From Verrucomicrobiia bacterium (GTDB lineage: Bacteria; Verrucomicrobiota; Verrucomicrobiia; Limisphaerales; UBA9464), in the NCBI GenBank assembly GCA_019634635.1, contig JAHCBB010000029.1:1-64000 (forward strand): DNA of 64,000 bases, given 5' to 3'. Under the pieces are notes generated by a model. The model was not told the origin of the DNA. It saw only the letters and a program-made list of their open reading frames with translations, and ran no database searches. This document shows positions 53,697 to 62,856 of this stretch, in pieces. The translations under genes were made by a program, and so were the position numbers. Position 1 is the stretch's first letter, and every line of letters begins with the position of its first letter.

Positions 53697-55151
53697 TCAG
53701 CTGAACAACCCAAGGACCGCTTCGGCCTGGACAAGTTCACGGGGCTGGTTGAGGTGGTTCATCACCATGGTGTGGGGATCAATGCCCAGGGCGTGATAAA
53801 TGGTGGCCACAATCTGGGTGGGGTGGACCGGGTTCTCCGCCGGACTGCTGGCGGTGGCATCCGACTTCCCATACAGGGCCCCCCGGCTCACGCCGGCGCC
53901 GGCGATGAAGGCGGTATAGCAGTAGGGCCAGTGGTCGCGTCCGTCGGGCGAGTTGGTGTTGCCGCTCGTGCTCACGCCCAGGCGCGGACTGCGGCCGAAC
54001 TCTCCCAGCGCCACCACCAGCGTCTCCTCAAGGAGACCGCGCTGATCCATGTCCTCGATCAGCGCGCTCAACCCCGAGTCCAGCTTCGGACAGTGGAGAT
54101 TGCGCAGGGGCCCGAAGTTCGCCGCATGGGTGTCCCACGCATCCACCGTCGGGTCGCCGTTCGCCACCGCAGGCCAGTTCATTTGCACCACCCGGGTGCC
54201 GGCCTCGATCAGGCGACGCGCCAGCAGGCAGCCCTGACCGAACGTGTGGCGTCCATACCGGTCGCGCAAGGCATCGGGTTCCCGGGCCAGGTCAAACGCG
54301 TCGCGGGCGCGTCCGCTGCTCACCAGGTCGAACGCCTTTTGGTAGTAGCTGTCGAGCGCGTACCTGGCGACGGCCTGCTCCATCTCCGGCATCGCCTCAT
54401 TCACCGTCTTGAGCAGCGACTCACGGCGCCCCAGCCGTTCGCGCGAGACCTCCTGGCGCAGTGTCAGGTCCGCCAGGTTGATCTCCTTTGCGGGATCCTG
54501 GTAGAAATAGTACGGGTCGAATGCGGCTCCGAGGAAGCCGGCGGTGCCGCCCTTGCCGATCACGTTGGATTCCTGGAGGGGACGCGGCAGCATCACGAAG
54601 GGCAGCATCGGCACCTCGGGCGGACGGAGGCGCGCGATCTGCGAGCCGAGGTGCGGGAAGTCGTTGGGGGCGGGCGGTTCAAGTTGTCCCGACGGCGACA
54701 CGCGGTCCGGGGTGTAACCGGTCATGATTTGGTAGATGGCGGCCGTGTGGTTGAACAGACCGACCGGCGTGTAACTCATGGACCGGATCAGCGTGGCCTT
54801 GTCCATCTGGCCGGCAAGCTGCGGCATGACCTCGCTGAGCAGGATGCCGGGGACCTTGGTGCGGATCGGCTTGAAGTCACCGCGGACATTGGACGGTGCA
54901 TCCGGTTTGGGATCCCAGATGTCAATGTGGCTGGGACCGCCCTGAAGGTAGAGGATGATCACCGATTTGGCGCGGCCCCAGCCGTTTTTTGGGGCACCGG
55001 GTGCCGGCCCGGCATCGGGGGATTGGCCGGCCTGGATGCGCAGCAGGTCGGCCAGGCTCACCCCCACCAGACCCGCCCCACCCAGGCGGAGGAATTCGCG
55101 GCGGCTGAAGCCGTCGCAGGTGGCGCCGAATTCGCCGGGAATGGAGATCAT
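53697..55151 (-). CDS. DUF1501 family exported protein
   Basis: 484 residues. The Tat-type twin-arginine leader SRREFLRLGGAGLVGVSL precedes the domain, so it should be exported folded. The alkaline-phosphatase-like fold of DUF1501 is suggested by YLQGGPSHIDIWDPKPDAP, TLIRSMSY, YQIMTGY and the late LGEFGRSPR and GRDHWPYCYTAFIAGAG segments with metal-ligand-like Asp/His. This family is linked to sulfatase-like chemistry but its reaction is unknown. Its start follows the DUF1549 stop by 4 bp. Confidence 0.9.
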   Translation of the reverse strand: MISIPGEFGATCDGFSRREFLRLGGAGLVGVSLADLLRIQAGQSPDAGPAPGAPKNGWGRAKSVIILYLQGGPSHIDIWDPKPDAPSNVRGDFKPIRTKVPGILLSEVMPQLAGQMDKATLIRSMSYTPVGLFNHTAAIYQIMTGYTPDRVSPSGQLEPPAPNDFPHLGSQIARLRPPEVPMLPFVMLPRPLQESNVIGKGGTAGFLGAAFDPYYFYQDPAKEINLADLTLRQEVSRERLGRRESLLKTVNEAMPEMEQAVARYALDSYYQKAFDLVSSGRARDAFDLAREPDALRDRYGRHTFGQGCLLARRLIEAGTRVVQMNWPAVANGDPTVDAWDTHAANFGPLRNLHCPKLDSGLSALIEDMDQRGLLEETLVVALGEFGRSPRLGVSTSGNTNSPDGRDHWPYCYTAFIAGAGVSRGALYGKSDATASSPAENPVHPTQIVATIYHALGIDPHTMVMNHLNQPRELVQAEAVLGLFS

Positions 55152-55155
55152 GGGA

Positions 55156-57675
55156 TCATCGGTTGAACAGAAACGCAGGGGTATTGAGCAGGGCCCAGGT
55201 GAGATCCTGTGCCGCTTCGAGGCGCTGCGGGCCCTCGCCGAGGTGGATTGCGGCCAGTTCCGCTTCGGTGGGCGGGCGGTTCAGGCAGCCGAGATACAGC
55301 TCCTCGATCACCTTGCGATCGTCGGGCTCCGACTCCACGAGCGCCTTCAAACGATTGTGCGGGCTGGTCACACACTCGCCCAGGGTCGGACCATTGATCA
55401 GGTTGAGGGCGTGGGAAAGCGTGACGTTGGACGAACGCTCGCATTCGCAGGCGCTCTGTCGTTTCGGACGCCCGAACAGCGCCAGAAAATCGTTGCCGCG
55501 CACCATGCCGTCGGGAAGGTCCACGGCCCGGAGGCCCGCGGGCAGATCCTTGAACGGTGGGCGGTACCCCGTCGCCACGGCGACGGCATCCAGCAGTTGC
55601 TCGGCGCCGAGGCGTCGGGGCAGGGCGTGGGAAAAATTGACCGCGTCGTCCTCGTTCCAGCGGTTGGGGACGATGCTCAACTGGTAGGTTCGCGACTCGC
55701 AGAGGGTGCGCAGCAGTCTGCGGACGTCGAAGCCGCCGGCCACGAACGTTTCGGTCAGCGCGTCGAGCAGCGCGGCATTGCTGGGTGGGTTGCCGGCGCG
55801 GATGTCATCCACCGGGTCAATGATGCCGCGGCCGAAGCAGTAACTCCAGAAGCGGTTCACCGTGGATTTCGCGAAATAGGGGTTGTCCGGCGAGGTCAGC
55901 CAGGCGGCGAACGCCATCCGGCGGTCGTCGCCCGACGGCACCGGAGGGGTCGTCCCGTAGGGAACCCGGGGCGGCACCACCTGGGCGGTCCTTGGGTGCC
56001 GCGCCTCGCCGCCGTTGTAATTGTGGTAAACGACGTCCTCCGAGACCTGTTCCGAGGCGTAGGTCTCGTTGCCGCGGATCAGGACGTCCCGCCCCAGCGT
56101 TCCGCGCTTGAATGCAACCTGGGAGAAGAACGCGCCGAACTCGTAGTACTGGTTCTGGGTCCAGCGTTCGAAGGGATGATCGTGGCACTTGTTGCAGTTG
56201 AACCGCACCCCGAGGAAGGTCTGGGAGATGTCCTCGGTCATCTTGTCGGGATCACGAAGGGCCCGCAGGTAGTTCCCGGCGGGGTTCTCGAAGGTGCTCC
56301 CCTTGGCCAGGATCAGGTCACGGACGAATGCGTCGTACGGCCGGTTGGTGGCGAATTGGCGTCCAATCCACTCCCGGAACACCCACACGCCCTTCTTTCC
56401 AAGATTCTCCGAGTTGCACTGGAGGAGATCGGCAAACTTGTTGCCCCAGTAGGCGGCGTAGTCCGGGGACACCAGGAGTTCCTGGATCAGGGCCTCCCGC
56501 TTGGCGCGCGTCTCCGAGAGGTCGGCCAGAAAGGCACGGACCCGGTCCGACGTCGGGGGCTGGCCGGTGAGGTCCAGAAAGACACGGCGGATGAACTCGG
56601 CATCGGTGCACAGGTCCGAAGGATTGATCTTCATCCGTTCCAGCTTCGCGTTGACCAGGCGGTCCACGAAGTTGTGTTCGGGCATCGGTGCGAAATCGAA
56701 CCCGGTTCGATCCCCCATCACGACCACCTCGCGCGCCGCATACAGCCCCTCGTAGCGCACCAGCACGGCCATCTCCCCCCGCCGGAGTGCGGTCAGGGTG
56801 TGGCCACGGACCAGGGCCACCTCCTCGTTGTTGCTCGACAGGATGGCCTCCCGGGTGACGTCGCGGGTCGAGCCGTCCGGATATTGGGCAAGGATGAGGA
56901 ACCGCTGCTCGCGTCCGGGCAGGTCCAGTTCGACCGTTTCCGGCAGGATGGTCAGGCCTGTTGCGCGGACATCGAGAGGCTCGAACCGGGCGCCCTCGGA
57001 GATCCATTGACGCAGGAGTTCGTGCTGGCGGGATCCGGGGCGGAGCACCTGGCCGCCCTCATGGGGCAGGTCGGCGAGGGGCTTCAGGAGCATCAGGGAC
57101 TCATCCACGGCCGAGCGGTTGAAGCGGCGCCCATTCAGATCGTTGACCAGTGCCTGATAGTCGTAGTGCGGGTCGTAGCCACGCAGGGACAGCTTGAACC
57201 CGTTCTTGCCGCCGGCGGATCCGTGGCACGTCCCCTGGCTGCAGCCGGCCCGGTTGAGGATCGGCTCAATGTCGCGCACAAAGCCCACAGGGGGATGGTT
57301 CGTGCCCTTCACAGCGACCGGCAGGCGGACCGTTCGACCGGCGGCGGACACCGTGACCGAGGCGTCACCGACGACGTGTCCGGAGATGAAACCGTCCTCG
57401 GAGACCGTCACGGCCGCCGAATCCGGCGCGAAGCGCGCCATGCCGGTCAGGTCCAGCACCCCGCCGTCCGCCCGCTCGCCGACCACCAGCACCGTCCGGG
57501 CATCCCGGCCGTCCCCCAGGGTCAGCGACGCGGGTTCCAGGCGCAGCGTGGTGATTTCAGGAAGCGGCGGCTGGGGAGGGCGTACGACGTCCGGGGCCGG
57601 AGTCACCGCGGCGAGCCGGAGGCATCCGGCGGCCACCAGGATTCGGACGACGCATTGGGCTCCGGGACAACTCAT
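55156..57675 (-). CDS. DUF1549/DUF1553 exported protein with Ig-like and cytochrome-like N-terminus
   Basis: 839 residues. An Ig-like (BIG2-type) start (TLRLEPASLTLGDG) is followed by a planctomycete-cytochrome-like region with CSQGTCHG. DUF1549 (FVDRLVNAKLERMKINPSDLC, then RRVFLDLTGQPPTSDRVRAFL) and DUF1553 (AAWLTSPDNPYFAKSTVNRFW, RLGAEQLLDAVAVATGY) follow. These genes always pair with DUF1501 in PVC bacteria; together they are suspected to process an extracellular sulfated or other polymer. It heads a four-gene operon ending at 49916. The ATG at 57675 starts a signal peptide (LAVVTPAPDV region). Confidence 0.92.
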   Translation of the reverse strand: MSCPGAQCVVRILVAAGCLRLAAVTPAPDVVRPPQPPLPEITTLRLEPASLTLGDGRDARTVLVVGERADGGVLDLTGMARFAPDSAAVTVSEDGFISGHVVGDASVTVSAAGRTVRLPVAVKGTNHPPVGFVRDIEPILNRAGCSQGTCHGSAGGKNGFKLSLRGYDPHYDYQALVNDLNGRRFNRSAVDESLMLLKPLADLPHEGGQVLRPGSRQHELLRQWISEGARFEPLDVRATGLTILPETVELDLPGREQRFLILAQYPDGSTRDVTREAILSSNNEEVALVRGHTLTALRRGEMAVLVRYEGLYAAREVVVMGDRTGFDFAPMPEHNFVDRLVNAKLERMKINPSDLCTDAEFIRRVFLDLTGQPPTSDRVRAFLADLSETRAKREALIQELLVSPDYAAYWGNKFADLLQCNSENLGKKGVWVFREWIGRQFATNRPYDAFVRDLILAKGSTFENPAGNYLRALRDPDKMTEDISQTFLGVRFNCNKCHDHPFERWTQNQYYEFGAFFSQVAFKRGTLGRDVLIRGNETYASEQVSEDVVYHNYNGGEARHPRTAQVVPPRVPYGTTPPVPSGDDRRMAFAAWLTSPDNPYFAKSTVNRFWSYCFGRGIIDPVDDIRAGNPPSNAALLDALTETFVAGGFDVRRLLRTLCESRTYQLSIVPNRWNEDDAVNFSHALPRRLGAEQLLDAVAVATGYRPPFKDLPAGLRAVDLPDGMVRGNDFLALFGRPKRQSACECERSSNVTLSHALNLINGPTLGECVTSPHNRLKALVESEPDDRKVIEELYLGCLNRPPTEAELAAIHLGEGPQRLEAAQDLTWALLNTPAFLFNR

Positions 57676-57789
57676 GAAATTCTGGGGAACGCTCTGTGAG
57701 GCTAGTCAGTCGGAGCTGGGGGCTCAAGAAGGTTCGACCGCGAAGGTGCAACCGCGCAGCGGCAGGCCACGAGACCTCCGGCTCGCGAT

Positions 57790-59319
57790 TCACGCCCCTT
57801 CCTTTGGAGCGTTTAGGGATTCGCGGGATAGGGCGAACTCCTCCTCCGGGGAAAGAACGAGCTGGTGACGTCCGATCATTGCGAAGTAGAGGAGACCCAG
57901 GGCGTACCAAACCGCTGCGGCAGCGACCCCCAGCCGGTAGACGGGATCCCGGAGCTGGAACGACAGGGTCAGGGCGGCGATGAGGATCGTGAGGACGGCG
58001 CCGGGGATGCCGAGGGGGCTGCGGTACGGACGTTCGATGTCGGGCCGTTTCCAGCGGAGCAGGATGAAGCTGAGGCCCTGCATGGCATAGGAGATCATCG
58101 CGCCAAAGACCGCCATGTTGAGCAGGGTGCCGCCGATGACGTCCGCGCCCTTCTCGGCCCCCGCGAGAAACCAGACCGCGAGCATGATGGCAAAGCCGAT
58201 CCCCGTACCGCTGCACAGGGCCATGTGCGGCACCTTGTGCCGGCCGTGGGTCAGGGACATGAAGCGCAGGTAGTAGCCGGCGCGGGAGAGCGAATAGATC
58301 TGGCGTCCGTAGGCAAAAATGATCGTGTGAAAGCTGGCGACCAGGCCGATGACGGCGACGAGCGCCAGGACCCGGGCAGGCCCGCTGCCGTACAGCACCC
58401 GGAATCCGTCCAGCAGCGGCTCCCCGGAACTCGCGAGGGAAAAGGCTCCGCGCATGGCGCCGGCATCCGCGGAGCCGACGGAGGCATTGAGCACGGTGGT
58501 CATCACGGCGGAGAACATCAGCGTGCCCATGCCATAGATGAGTCCGCGGGGCATGTCGCGTTTCGGGTCGAAGGCCTCCTCCGCGGCGAGGGGGAGCTGC
58601 TCGATGGCGAGGAAGAGCCAGACGGCGAAGGGCAGCGCGCCGAGGGCGCCCCGCAGTCCGAAGGGCAGCCAGGGTCCGTGGCCGTCGGGAAGCTCCATGC
58701 GGGATCCGTCTGGTGCGACCCCGATGTTGAGCGCCCAGCGCGCAGGATCGGCGTGGGGCAGGGCGCTGACCCAGTAGACGGCCAGGACCGCGAGCGCCGC
58801 GAGCGTGACGACCACGGAAACCTGGAACGACAGTTCGACCCCCCGGAGGTTGAGGAGCAGGAACGCGGCGTAGAAGCCGGCCCACCAAAGCGGCAGCCAC
58901 ACGGTGGACGTTCCGAAGATGGCCGACATGTACGAGCTGATGAAGAAGACAATCACCGCGGGGGTGAGGAGGTACTCAATGCTTTCGGCCAGGCCGGTGA
59001 TCATGCCGCCCCAGGGCCCCATGGCGCTCCGGGCGAAGGAGTAGGCGCCGCCGGTGTGGGGCAGGGCGGGGGACATCTCTGCGAGACAGAAGATCAGGCC
59101 CCAGTACATGGCCGCGATGAGAAGCAGGGCGATCATCATGCCGCCAAAGCCGGCACCGAGTCCGAGATTCCAGCCGGAATAGTGGCCTGAAATCACCGCC
59201 CCCACTCCCAGGGCCCAAAGGGACCAGACCCGCGCGTAGCGGCGAAGTCCCCGCTTCTCAAAGTATCCACTGTCGGCTGCAGTGTAGGTGACGCCGCCAA
59301 CGGATTTCCTTTTCGACAT
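57790..59319 (-). CDS. APC-family permease, ethanolamine-permease-like
   Basis: 509 residues with ~12 membrane helices. The VWSLWALGVGAVISGHYSGW start and GAGFGGMMIALLLIA give the ethanolamine-permease-type subgroup of the amino acid/polyamine/organocation family; FCLAEMSPALPHTGGAYSF is the conserved helix-3 region. Ethanolamine is the first guess, but eut genes are not present in the window. I chose ATG 59319 (MSKRKSVGG). It lies 114 bp upstream of the DUF1549 start on the same strand, but in its own unit. Confidence 0.85.
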   Translation of the reverse strand: MSKRKSVGGVTYTAADSGYFEKRGLRRYARVWSLWALGVGAVISGHYSGWNLGLGAGFGGMMIALLLIAAMYWGLIFCLAEMSPALPHTGGAYSFARSAMGPWGGMITGLAESIEYLLTPAVIVFFISSYMSAIFGTSTVWLPLWWAGFYAAFLLLNLRGVELSFQVSVVVTLAALAVLAVYWVSALPHADPARWALNIGVAPDGSRMELPDGHGPWLPFGLRGALGALPFAVWLFLAIEQLPLAAEEAFDPKRDMPRGLIYGMGTLMFSAVMTTVLNASVGSADAGAMRGAFSLASSGEPLLDGFRVLYGSGPARVLALVAVIGLVASFHTIIFAYGRQIYSLSRAGYYLRFMSLTHGRHKVPHMALCSGTGIGFAIMLAVWFLAGAEKGADVIGGTLLNMAVFGAMISYAMQGLSFILLRWKRPDIERPYRSPLGIPGAVLTILIAALTLSFQLRDPVYRLGVAAAAVWYALGLLYFAMIGRHQLVLSPEEEFALSRESLNAPKEGA

Positions 59320-59477
59320 GATGCGCTGGGAGGAGAGGGGTCCCGACGGTTGGGCTTTTGCATCGGGCGCCGTGCCGCCCACACGAGGAATCAGGCAGGG
59401 ACGCGGGAATCCAGCATTGCGAAACCTTTGGGGCAACCCGCCGGTGGCCGGAGTCAAACCGGGACGAACTCCGGGGT

Positions 59478-59903
59478 CTACCTGCGGATGTAGGGGCGGG
59501 GCGCCACGTATACGGGAGCCCCCCACGCACCCCAGCCGTCCCAAACGGGCATTGAGTTCAGTTGGGCCGCGGTGAGTTGTTCCTGAGAGCGCTCCTGCTG
59601 CAGGCGAAGCCGCTGATATTCCTGGTATTGGGCGTCCTCACCCACATAGAGCACCTGCTCCTTCGGCACGGGGAACACGAAGTAGTTGGTGCCATCGCGT
59701 GGCACCATGGAGACCTTGTCCGGGGGCAGACCCTTGAGCTTCTCCTGCTGGGCCGGCGTGCTCGCCTGGAGGATCCGGAATCCGGCTGCGGACAGCAGGT
59801 CTTCAGTCTGTTTGGTGGAGGCGCAGCCCGCGGCGGCGACGACGGCGACGAGGGCAACGGCGGTCATCAGGAGGGTGGCCGGCCCGGGTGAGTGGTTCTT
59901 CAT
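59478..59903 (-). CDS. Lipoprotein, paralog of the upstream one
   Basis: 141 residues with a signal peptide and lipobox (VVAAAGC, Cys about residue 27). The mature part starts STKQTEDLLSAAGF and then carries KVSMVPRDGTNYFVFPVPKEQVLYVG and a C-terminal WDGWGAWGAP. The same order appears in the next protein, so the pair is a tandem duplication. The function is unknown. I see no enzymatic motif. The coiled helix near QEYQRLRLQQERSQEQL links the two motifs. Confidence 0.75.
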   Translation of the reverse strand: MKNHSPGPATLLMTAVALVAVVAAAGCASTKQTEDLLSAAGFRILQASTPAQQEKLKGLPPDKVSMVPRDGTNYFVFPVPKEQVLYVGEDAQYQEYQRLRLQQERSQEQLTAAQLNSMPVWDGWGAWGAPVYVAPRPYIRR

Positions 59904-59976
59904 GGGGACAAGCGTTCCGTGCTCCACAGGTATCCCCAAGGGGACGTGCCGGTCAATGCGCCTGCGGACGATTCGC

Positions 59977-60393
59977 CTATGGCTGAATCGCCGGCGTCGG
60001 CGGGTTGAAGATGGGGCCGTCCCACGCGCCCCAGCCGCTCCAGGTGGGCACGGCCATCAGGCGGGCCCGCCCCATCGCCTCCTCGGCCTTCTTCTGCTCG
60101 GCCTGGCGTTTCTGGAATTCCTCGTACTGGGCCTCGCCGCCCACATAGAGCAACTGCTTTTTCGGCAGCGGATACACATAGGCGTTGGTGCCATTCCGCG
60201 GCACCTGGGAAATCTGCCCGGGCGGCAGCTCCGCCAGCCGGGTTTCCTGCGCCGCGGACGTTGCCGGCACGACGTGAAAGCCCGAGGCCGTGAGCATTGC
60301 CTCGGTCGGCCGGGTGGATGTGCAACCGACGGCAAGCAGACATCCCAGAAGGGATGCGACCAGGGCGGGCGAAGGGCGACGGCGCGGCTGCAT
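59977..60393 (-). CDS. Lipoprotein, paralog of the downstream one
   Basis: 138 residues with a lipobox (LLAVGC, Cys about residue 24). It matches the 59478-59903 protein over the whole mature length: STRPTEAMLTASGF, QISQVPRNGTNAYVYPLPKKQLLYVG and WSGWGAWDGP. It lies 73 bp upstream of it on the same strand. A repeated 'VPRxGTNxYVxP.PK.QLLYVG' core appears to be the conserved unit. The role is unknown; a membrane-anchored dimeric partner pair is possible. Confidence 0.75.
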   Translation of the reverse strand: MQPRRRPSPALVASLLGCLLAVGCTSTRPTEAMLTASGFHVVPATSAAQETRLAELPPGQISQVPRNGTNAYVYPLPKKQLLYVGGEAQYEEFQKRQAEQKKAEEAMGRARLMAVPTWSGWGAWDGPIFNPPTPAIQP

Positions 60394-60592
60394 GGACGCG
60401 GATGGACTCGTTCGTTGGGGATACCCCGGCCAGCGCGCCCCGGTCAATGGCCGCGCGGTTCCGGCCGCATGGTTTTGGCCCGGGCTGGCTCGTCGCCGCC
60501 CGCAACGATTCCAGTGCTCGAAAGGTTGCAGAACGCAAAAAAGTCTTTGCCAAGGCAGCGCGCGATCCCCAATTTGCGCCCGCTTTTTGGGC

Positions 60593-60669
60593 CGGGGCGT
60601 AGCGTAGCCTGGTAGCGCGCCTGTTTCGGGTACAGGAGGTCGTGAGTTCGAATCTCACCGCCCCGACCA
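60593..60669 (+). tRNA. tRNA-Pro (anticodon CGG)
   Basis: The acceptor stem CGGGGCG pairs with CGCCCCG, the anticodon stem CCTGT/ACAGG encloses TTCGGGT giving anticodon CGG, and the T-arm GTGAG-TTCGAAT-CTCAC is perfect. A CCA end is encoded (60667-60669). Confidence 0.95.
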
Positions 60670-60706
60670 CTTAAAGCCCGCAGGTGACGGCGTTCGCCCC
60701 CGGTTC

Positions 60707-60788
60707 GCGCACGTGGTGGAATTGGCAGACACGCTACTTTGAGGTGGTAGTGCCGAAAGGCGTGCAGGTTCAAGTCCTGCCGTGCGCA
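60707..60788 (+). tRNA. tRNA-Leu (anticodon GAG)
   Basis: The acceptor stem GCGCACG pairs with CGTGCGC. The anticodon arm CTACT/GGTAG has loop TTGAGGT, hence anticodon GAG, and a long variable arm (TGCCGAAAGGCG) marks a class II tRNA. The T-arm is GCAGG-TTCAAGT-CCTGC. CCA is not encoded (ACCC follows). A broken integrase starts 75 bp downstream, making this a likely old attachment site. Confidence 0.95.
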
Positions 60789-60862
60789 CCCGATTTCCCG
60801 GGGAAACTGAAGGAACCCCTGGATCCCGCACTGGATCCGCACAAAATTCCGGGTGCGTTCCC

Positions 60863-61346
60863 GTGAAGTTCCCGCTTCGCATCCGGCACCGAAAGCAGAC
60901 GGTCACCATCTGCGGCCGGTCCGTCCGCTACGCCTGCTACCGGGCCTCCCACTACGTCGGATCAAGGCCGTCGAGGAGCACCTTGCCCTGCGAGAACCCC
61001 GCACACGGGCCCGGCCTGGCGAGCGCCCCGACCTCAGCCTGCGATTCCACTACCAGGACAGCCTGCGCCTGCGGCGCTTCAGCATGGCCTTGTCGGTGGA
61101 CGTCTGCGACCTGAAGGCGGAGATGCTCACCCGGTACCTTGCCGACCACTTCGCGGACGCCGCCGCCAAGAGCCGCAATCACCACCGCGGCACCCTCTCC
61201 AGTTTCCTTGATCACTGCGTCCGCGCCAAATGCCTCCGGCGCAACCACGAACTCATGGACGCTCCGGGAATGATTCGGGAAAAAGCCCGGACCGCCGACA
61301 CCACCCTGTTCACCCCGGCCGAATTCCGAGTCTTGCTGGCCCATGT
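60863..61346 (+). pseudogene. Tyrosine recombinase (integrase) remnant, frameshifted and truncated
   Basis: The frame from GTG 60863 encodes an integrase start (VKFPLRIRHRKQTVTICGRS...YRASHYVG). Around 60960 the reading must shift by one base to continue (RFHYQDSLRLRRF...), giving a core-binding-like region with AKSRNHHRGTLSSFLDHCV and TLFTPAEFRVLLAH. This recalls verrucomicrobial integrases. The catalytic Arg/His/Tyr domain is missing, and part of the middle appears deleted. It lies beside tRNA-Leu, as expected for a decayed island integrase. The type assignment is from memory of the family. Confidence 0.7.
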
Positions 61347-61433
61347 CATGGGTGAGTTTCTGCCCCAAGATCTCGGTATTCCCGTGGAGCGGTTGGCTCA
61401 CCGCAATTTCGACGCTGCACTGCACTGCAATTG

Positions 61434-61610
61434 GTGGACGAGAGGGCGGCGGAGTACTCCCGGCGGGCTGTCGAAACGTTGGAGCTCGGTTTGAAGCGTC
61501 TCCATCGCGAACAGAACATTTCGCTTCAACGGTTGTCGGCCACCTTCCGACGGGGCGACCTCCCCGAATACCTCCACCCGGGAAGCTCGCTTCTCGAACC
61601 GACACTGTAA
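61434..61610 (+). CDS. Short unrecognised reading frame, perhaps a gene fragment
   Basis: 58 codons from GTG 61434: VDERAAEYSRRAVETLELGL, then KRLHREQNISLQRLSATFRR and a GDLPEYLHPGSSLLEPTL tail, ending at TAA. It reads as protein-like and basic but I cannot place it. It could be the tail of a decayed gene from the same island. It occupies part of the ~360-bp stretch between the integrase remnant and the DUF4143 gene; nothing else is clear there. Confidence 0.25.
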   Translation: MDERAAEYSRRAVETLELGLKRLHREQNISLQRLSATFRRGDLPEYLHPGSSLLEPTL

Positions 61611-61704
61611 CGATTTCTGGGATGGGCTCGGACCCATCCGGAATTCTCCGGAGGCGACTTGGGGTTTGCAATTTTAAGGCCGTAACTCCATTTTGCGCCT
61701 CGTT

Positions 61705-62856
61705 ATGGAATCCGTGCTGCGTTTCCTGAAGGCGCCGCAGGACCATTTCTTCCTGCTGGGGCCTCGGGGTACCGGGAAGACGTGGTGGACGCGAACGTCC
61801 TTTCCAAATGCCCTGCGCATTGACCTTCTCGACCCGGAAACCCTCCGATCTCAATCAGCCCGCCCCGAGCGACTGCGCGAACTGATCGCCGCCCGGCCGG
61901 ATGCGAAGCAGGTGGTGGTGGACGAGGTGCAGAAGCTGCCCCAACTGCTCGAAGTGGCCCACAGCCTGATCGAGGAGCGACGCGGCACGCAGTTCATTCT
62001 CACCGGGTCCAGTGCCCGAAAGCTGCGCCGCTCCGGGGTCAACCTGCTGGGAGGACGCGCTGCCCAACAATCCCTGCACCCCTACATGGCGGCGGAACTG
62101 GGCGATCGCTTCAAGCTGTCCGAAGCCCTGCGCCTGGGGATGCTTCCGGTGGTGCACGGGGCCAAGGAACCCGAGGCTCTGCTCCGCGCCTACAACGGTC
62201 TGTACCTGAAGGAGGAGGTTCAGCAGGAGGGGCTCGTCCGAAACGTGGGCAACTTCGCACGATTCCTGGAGGCCATCAGCTTCTCCCACGGCAGTGTACT
62301 GAACCTCGCCAATGTGGCCCGGGAATGTCAGGTGAACCGCAAGACGGTCGAGGGATTTCTGGAGATCCTGGAGGACCTGCTGCTGGCCTGGCGGGTGCCG
62401 GTGTTCACCCGGCGCGCCCAACGCGAACTGGCGGCGCATCCCAAGTTCTTCTTCTTCGACGCGGGCGTCTTCCGGGCGAACCAACCCGCCGGCCCCCTGG
62501 ACCTCCCCTCGGAGACCGAAGGCGCCGCCTTCGAGGGCCTCGTCGCGCAGCACTTGCGGGCCTGGTGTGCGTACACCGACGGCGATCACCATTTGCATTA
62601 CTGGCAGACACGATCCCAAGTGGAGGTGGACTTCGTCCTTTACGGGCCCAGCGGCCTCTACGCTCTGGAGGTCAAGAACACCACCCAGGTTCGCCCGGAG
62701 GACCTGCGGGGCCTGAAGCGCTTTGCCGAGGACTATCCAGAGAGCCGCCGCATCCTTCTGTATCGCGGACGAGACCGGTTGTTGCGTGACGGGATCCTGT
62801 GTCTCCCCGGCGAGGAGTTTCTGCGAAATCTGGTCCCCAACCAATTTCCCGCATGA
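61705..62856 (+). CDS. AAA_14/DUF4143-family ATPase
   Basis: 383 residues from ATG 61705. The P-loop is LLGPRGTGKTWW (about 17-28), Walker B is VVVDEVQKLP and sensor-like FILTGSSARKLRR follows. The C-terminal DUF4143 part (VLNLANVARECQVNRKTVEGFLEIL, FFFDAGVFRAN and the WQTRSQVEVDFVLYG...ALEVKNT nuclease-like core) is typical. DUF4143 ATPases are widespread and mostly unassigned. The TGA overlaps the ATG of the PglZ-like gene by 4 bp (ATGA), so the two are translationally coupled. Confidence 0.9.
   Translation: MESVLRFLKAPQDHFFLLGPRGTGKTWWTRTSFPNALRIDLLDPETLRSQSARPERLRELIAARPDAKQVVVDEVQKLPQLLEVAHSLIEERRGTQFILTGSSARKLRRSGVNLLGGRAAQQSLHPYMAAELGDRFKLSEALRLGMLPVVHGAKEPEALLRAYNGLYLKEEVQQEGLVRNVGNFARFLEAISFSHGSVLNLANVARECQVNRKTVEGFLEILEDLLLAWRVPVFTRRAQRELAAHPKFFFFDAGVFRANQPAGPLDLPSETEGAAFEGLVAQHLRAWCAYTDGDHHLHYWQTRSQVEVDFVLYGPSGLYALEVKNTTQVRPEDLRGLKRFAEDYPESRRILLYRGRDRLLRDGILCLPGEEFLRNLVPNQFPA

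Noticed and set aside
54955..57699. A 914-codon open frame on the plus strand
   Set aside because: It is antisense to the DUF1549/DUF1553 gene and has no protein-like pattern.
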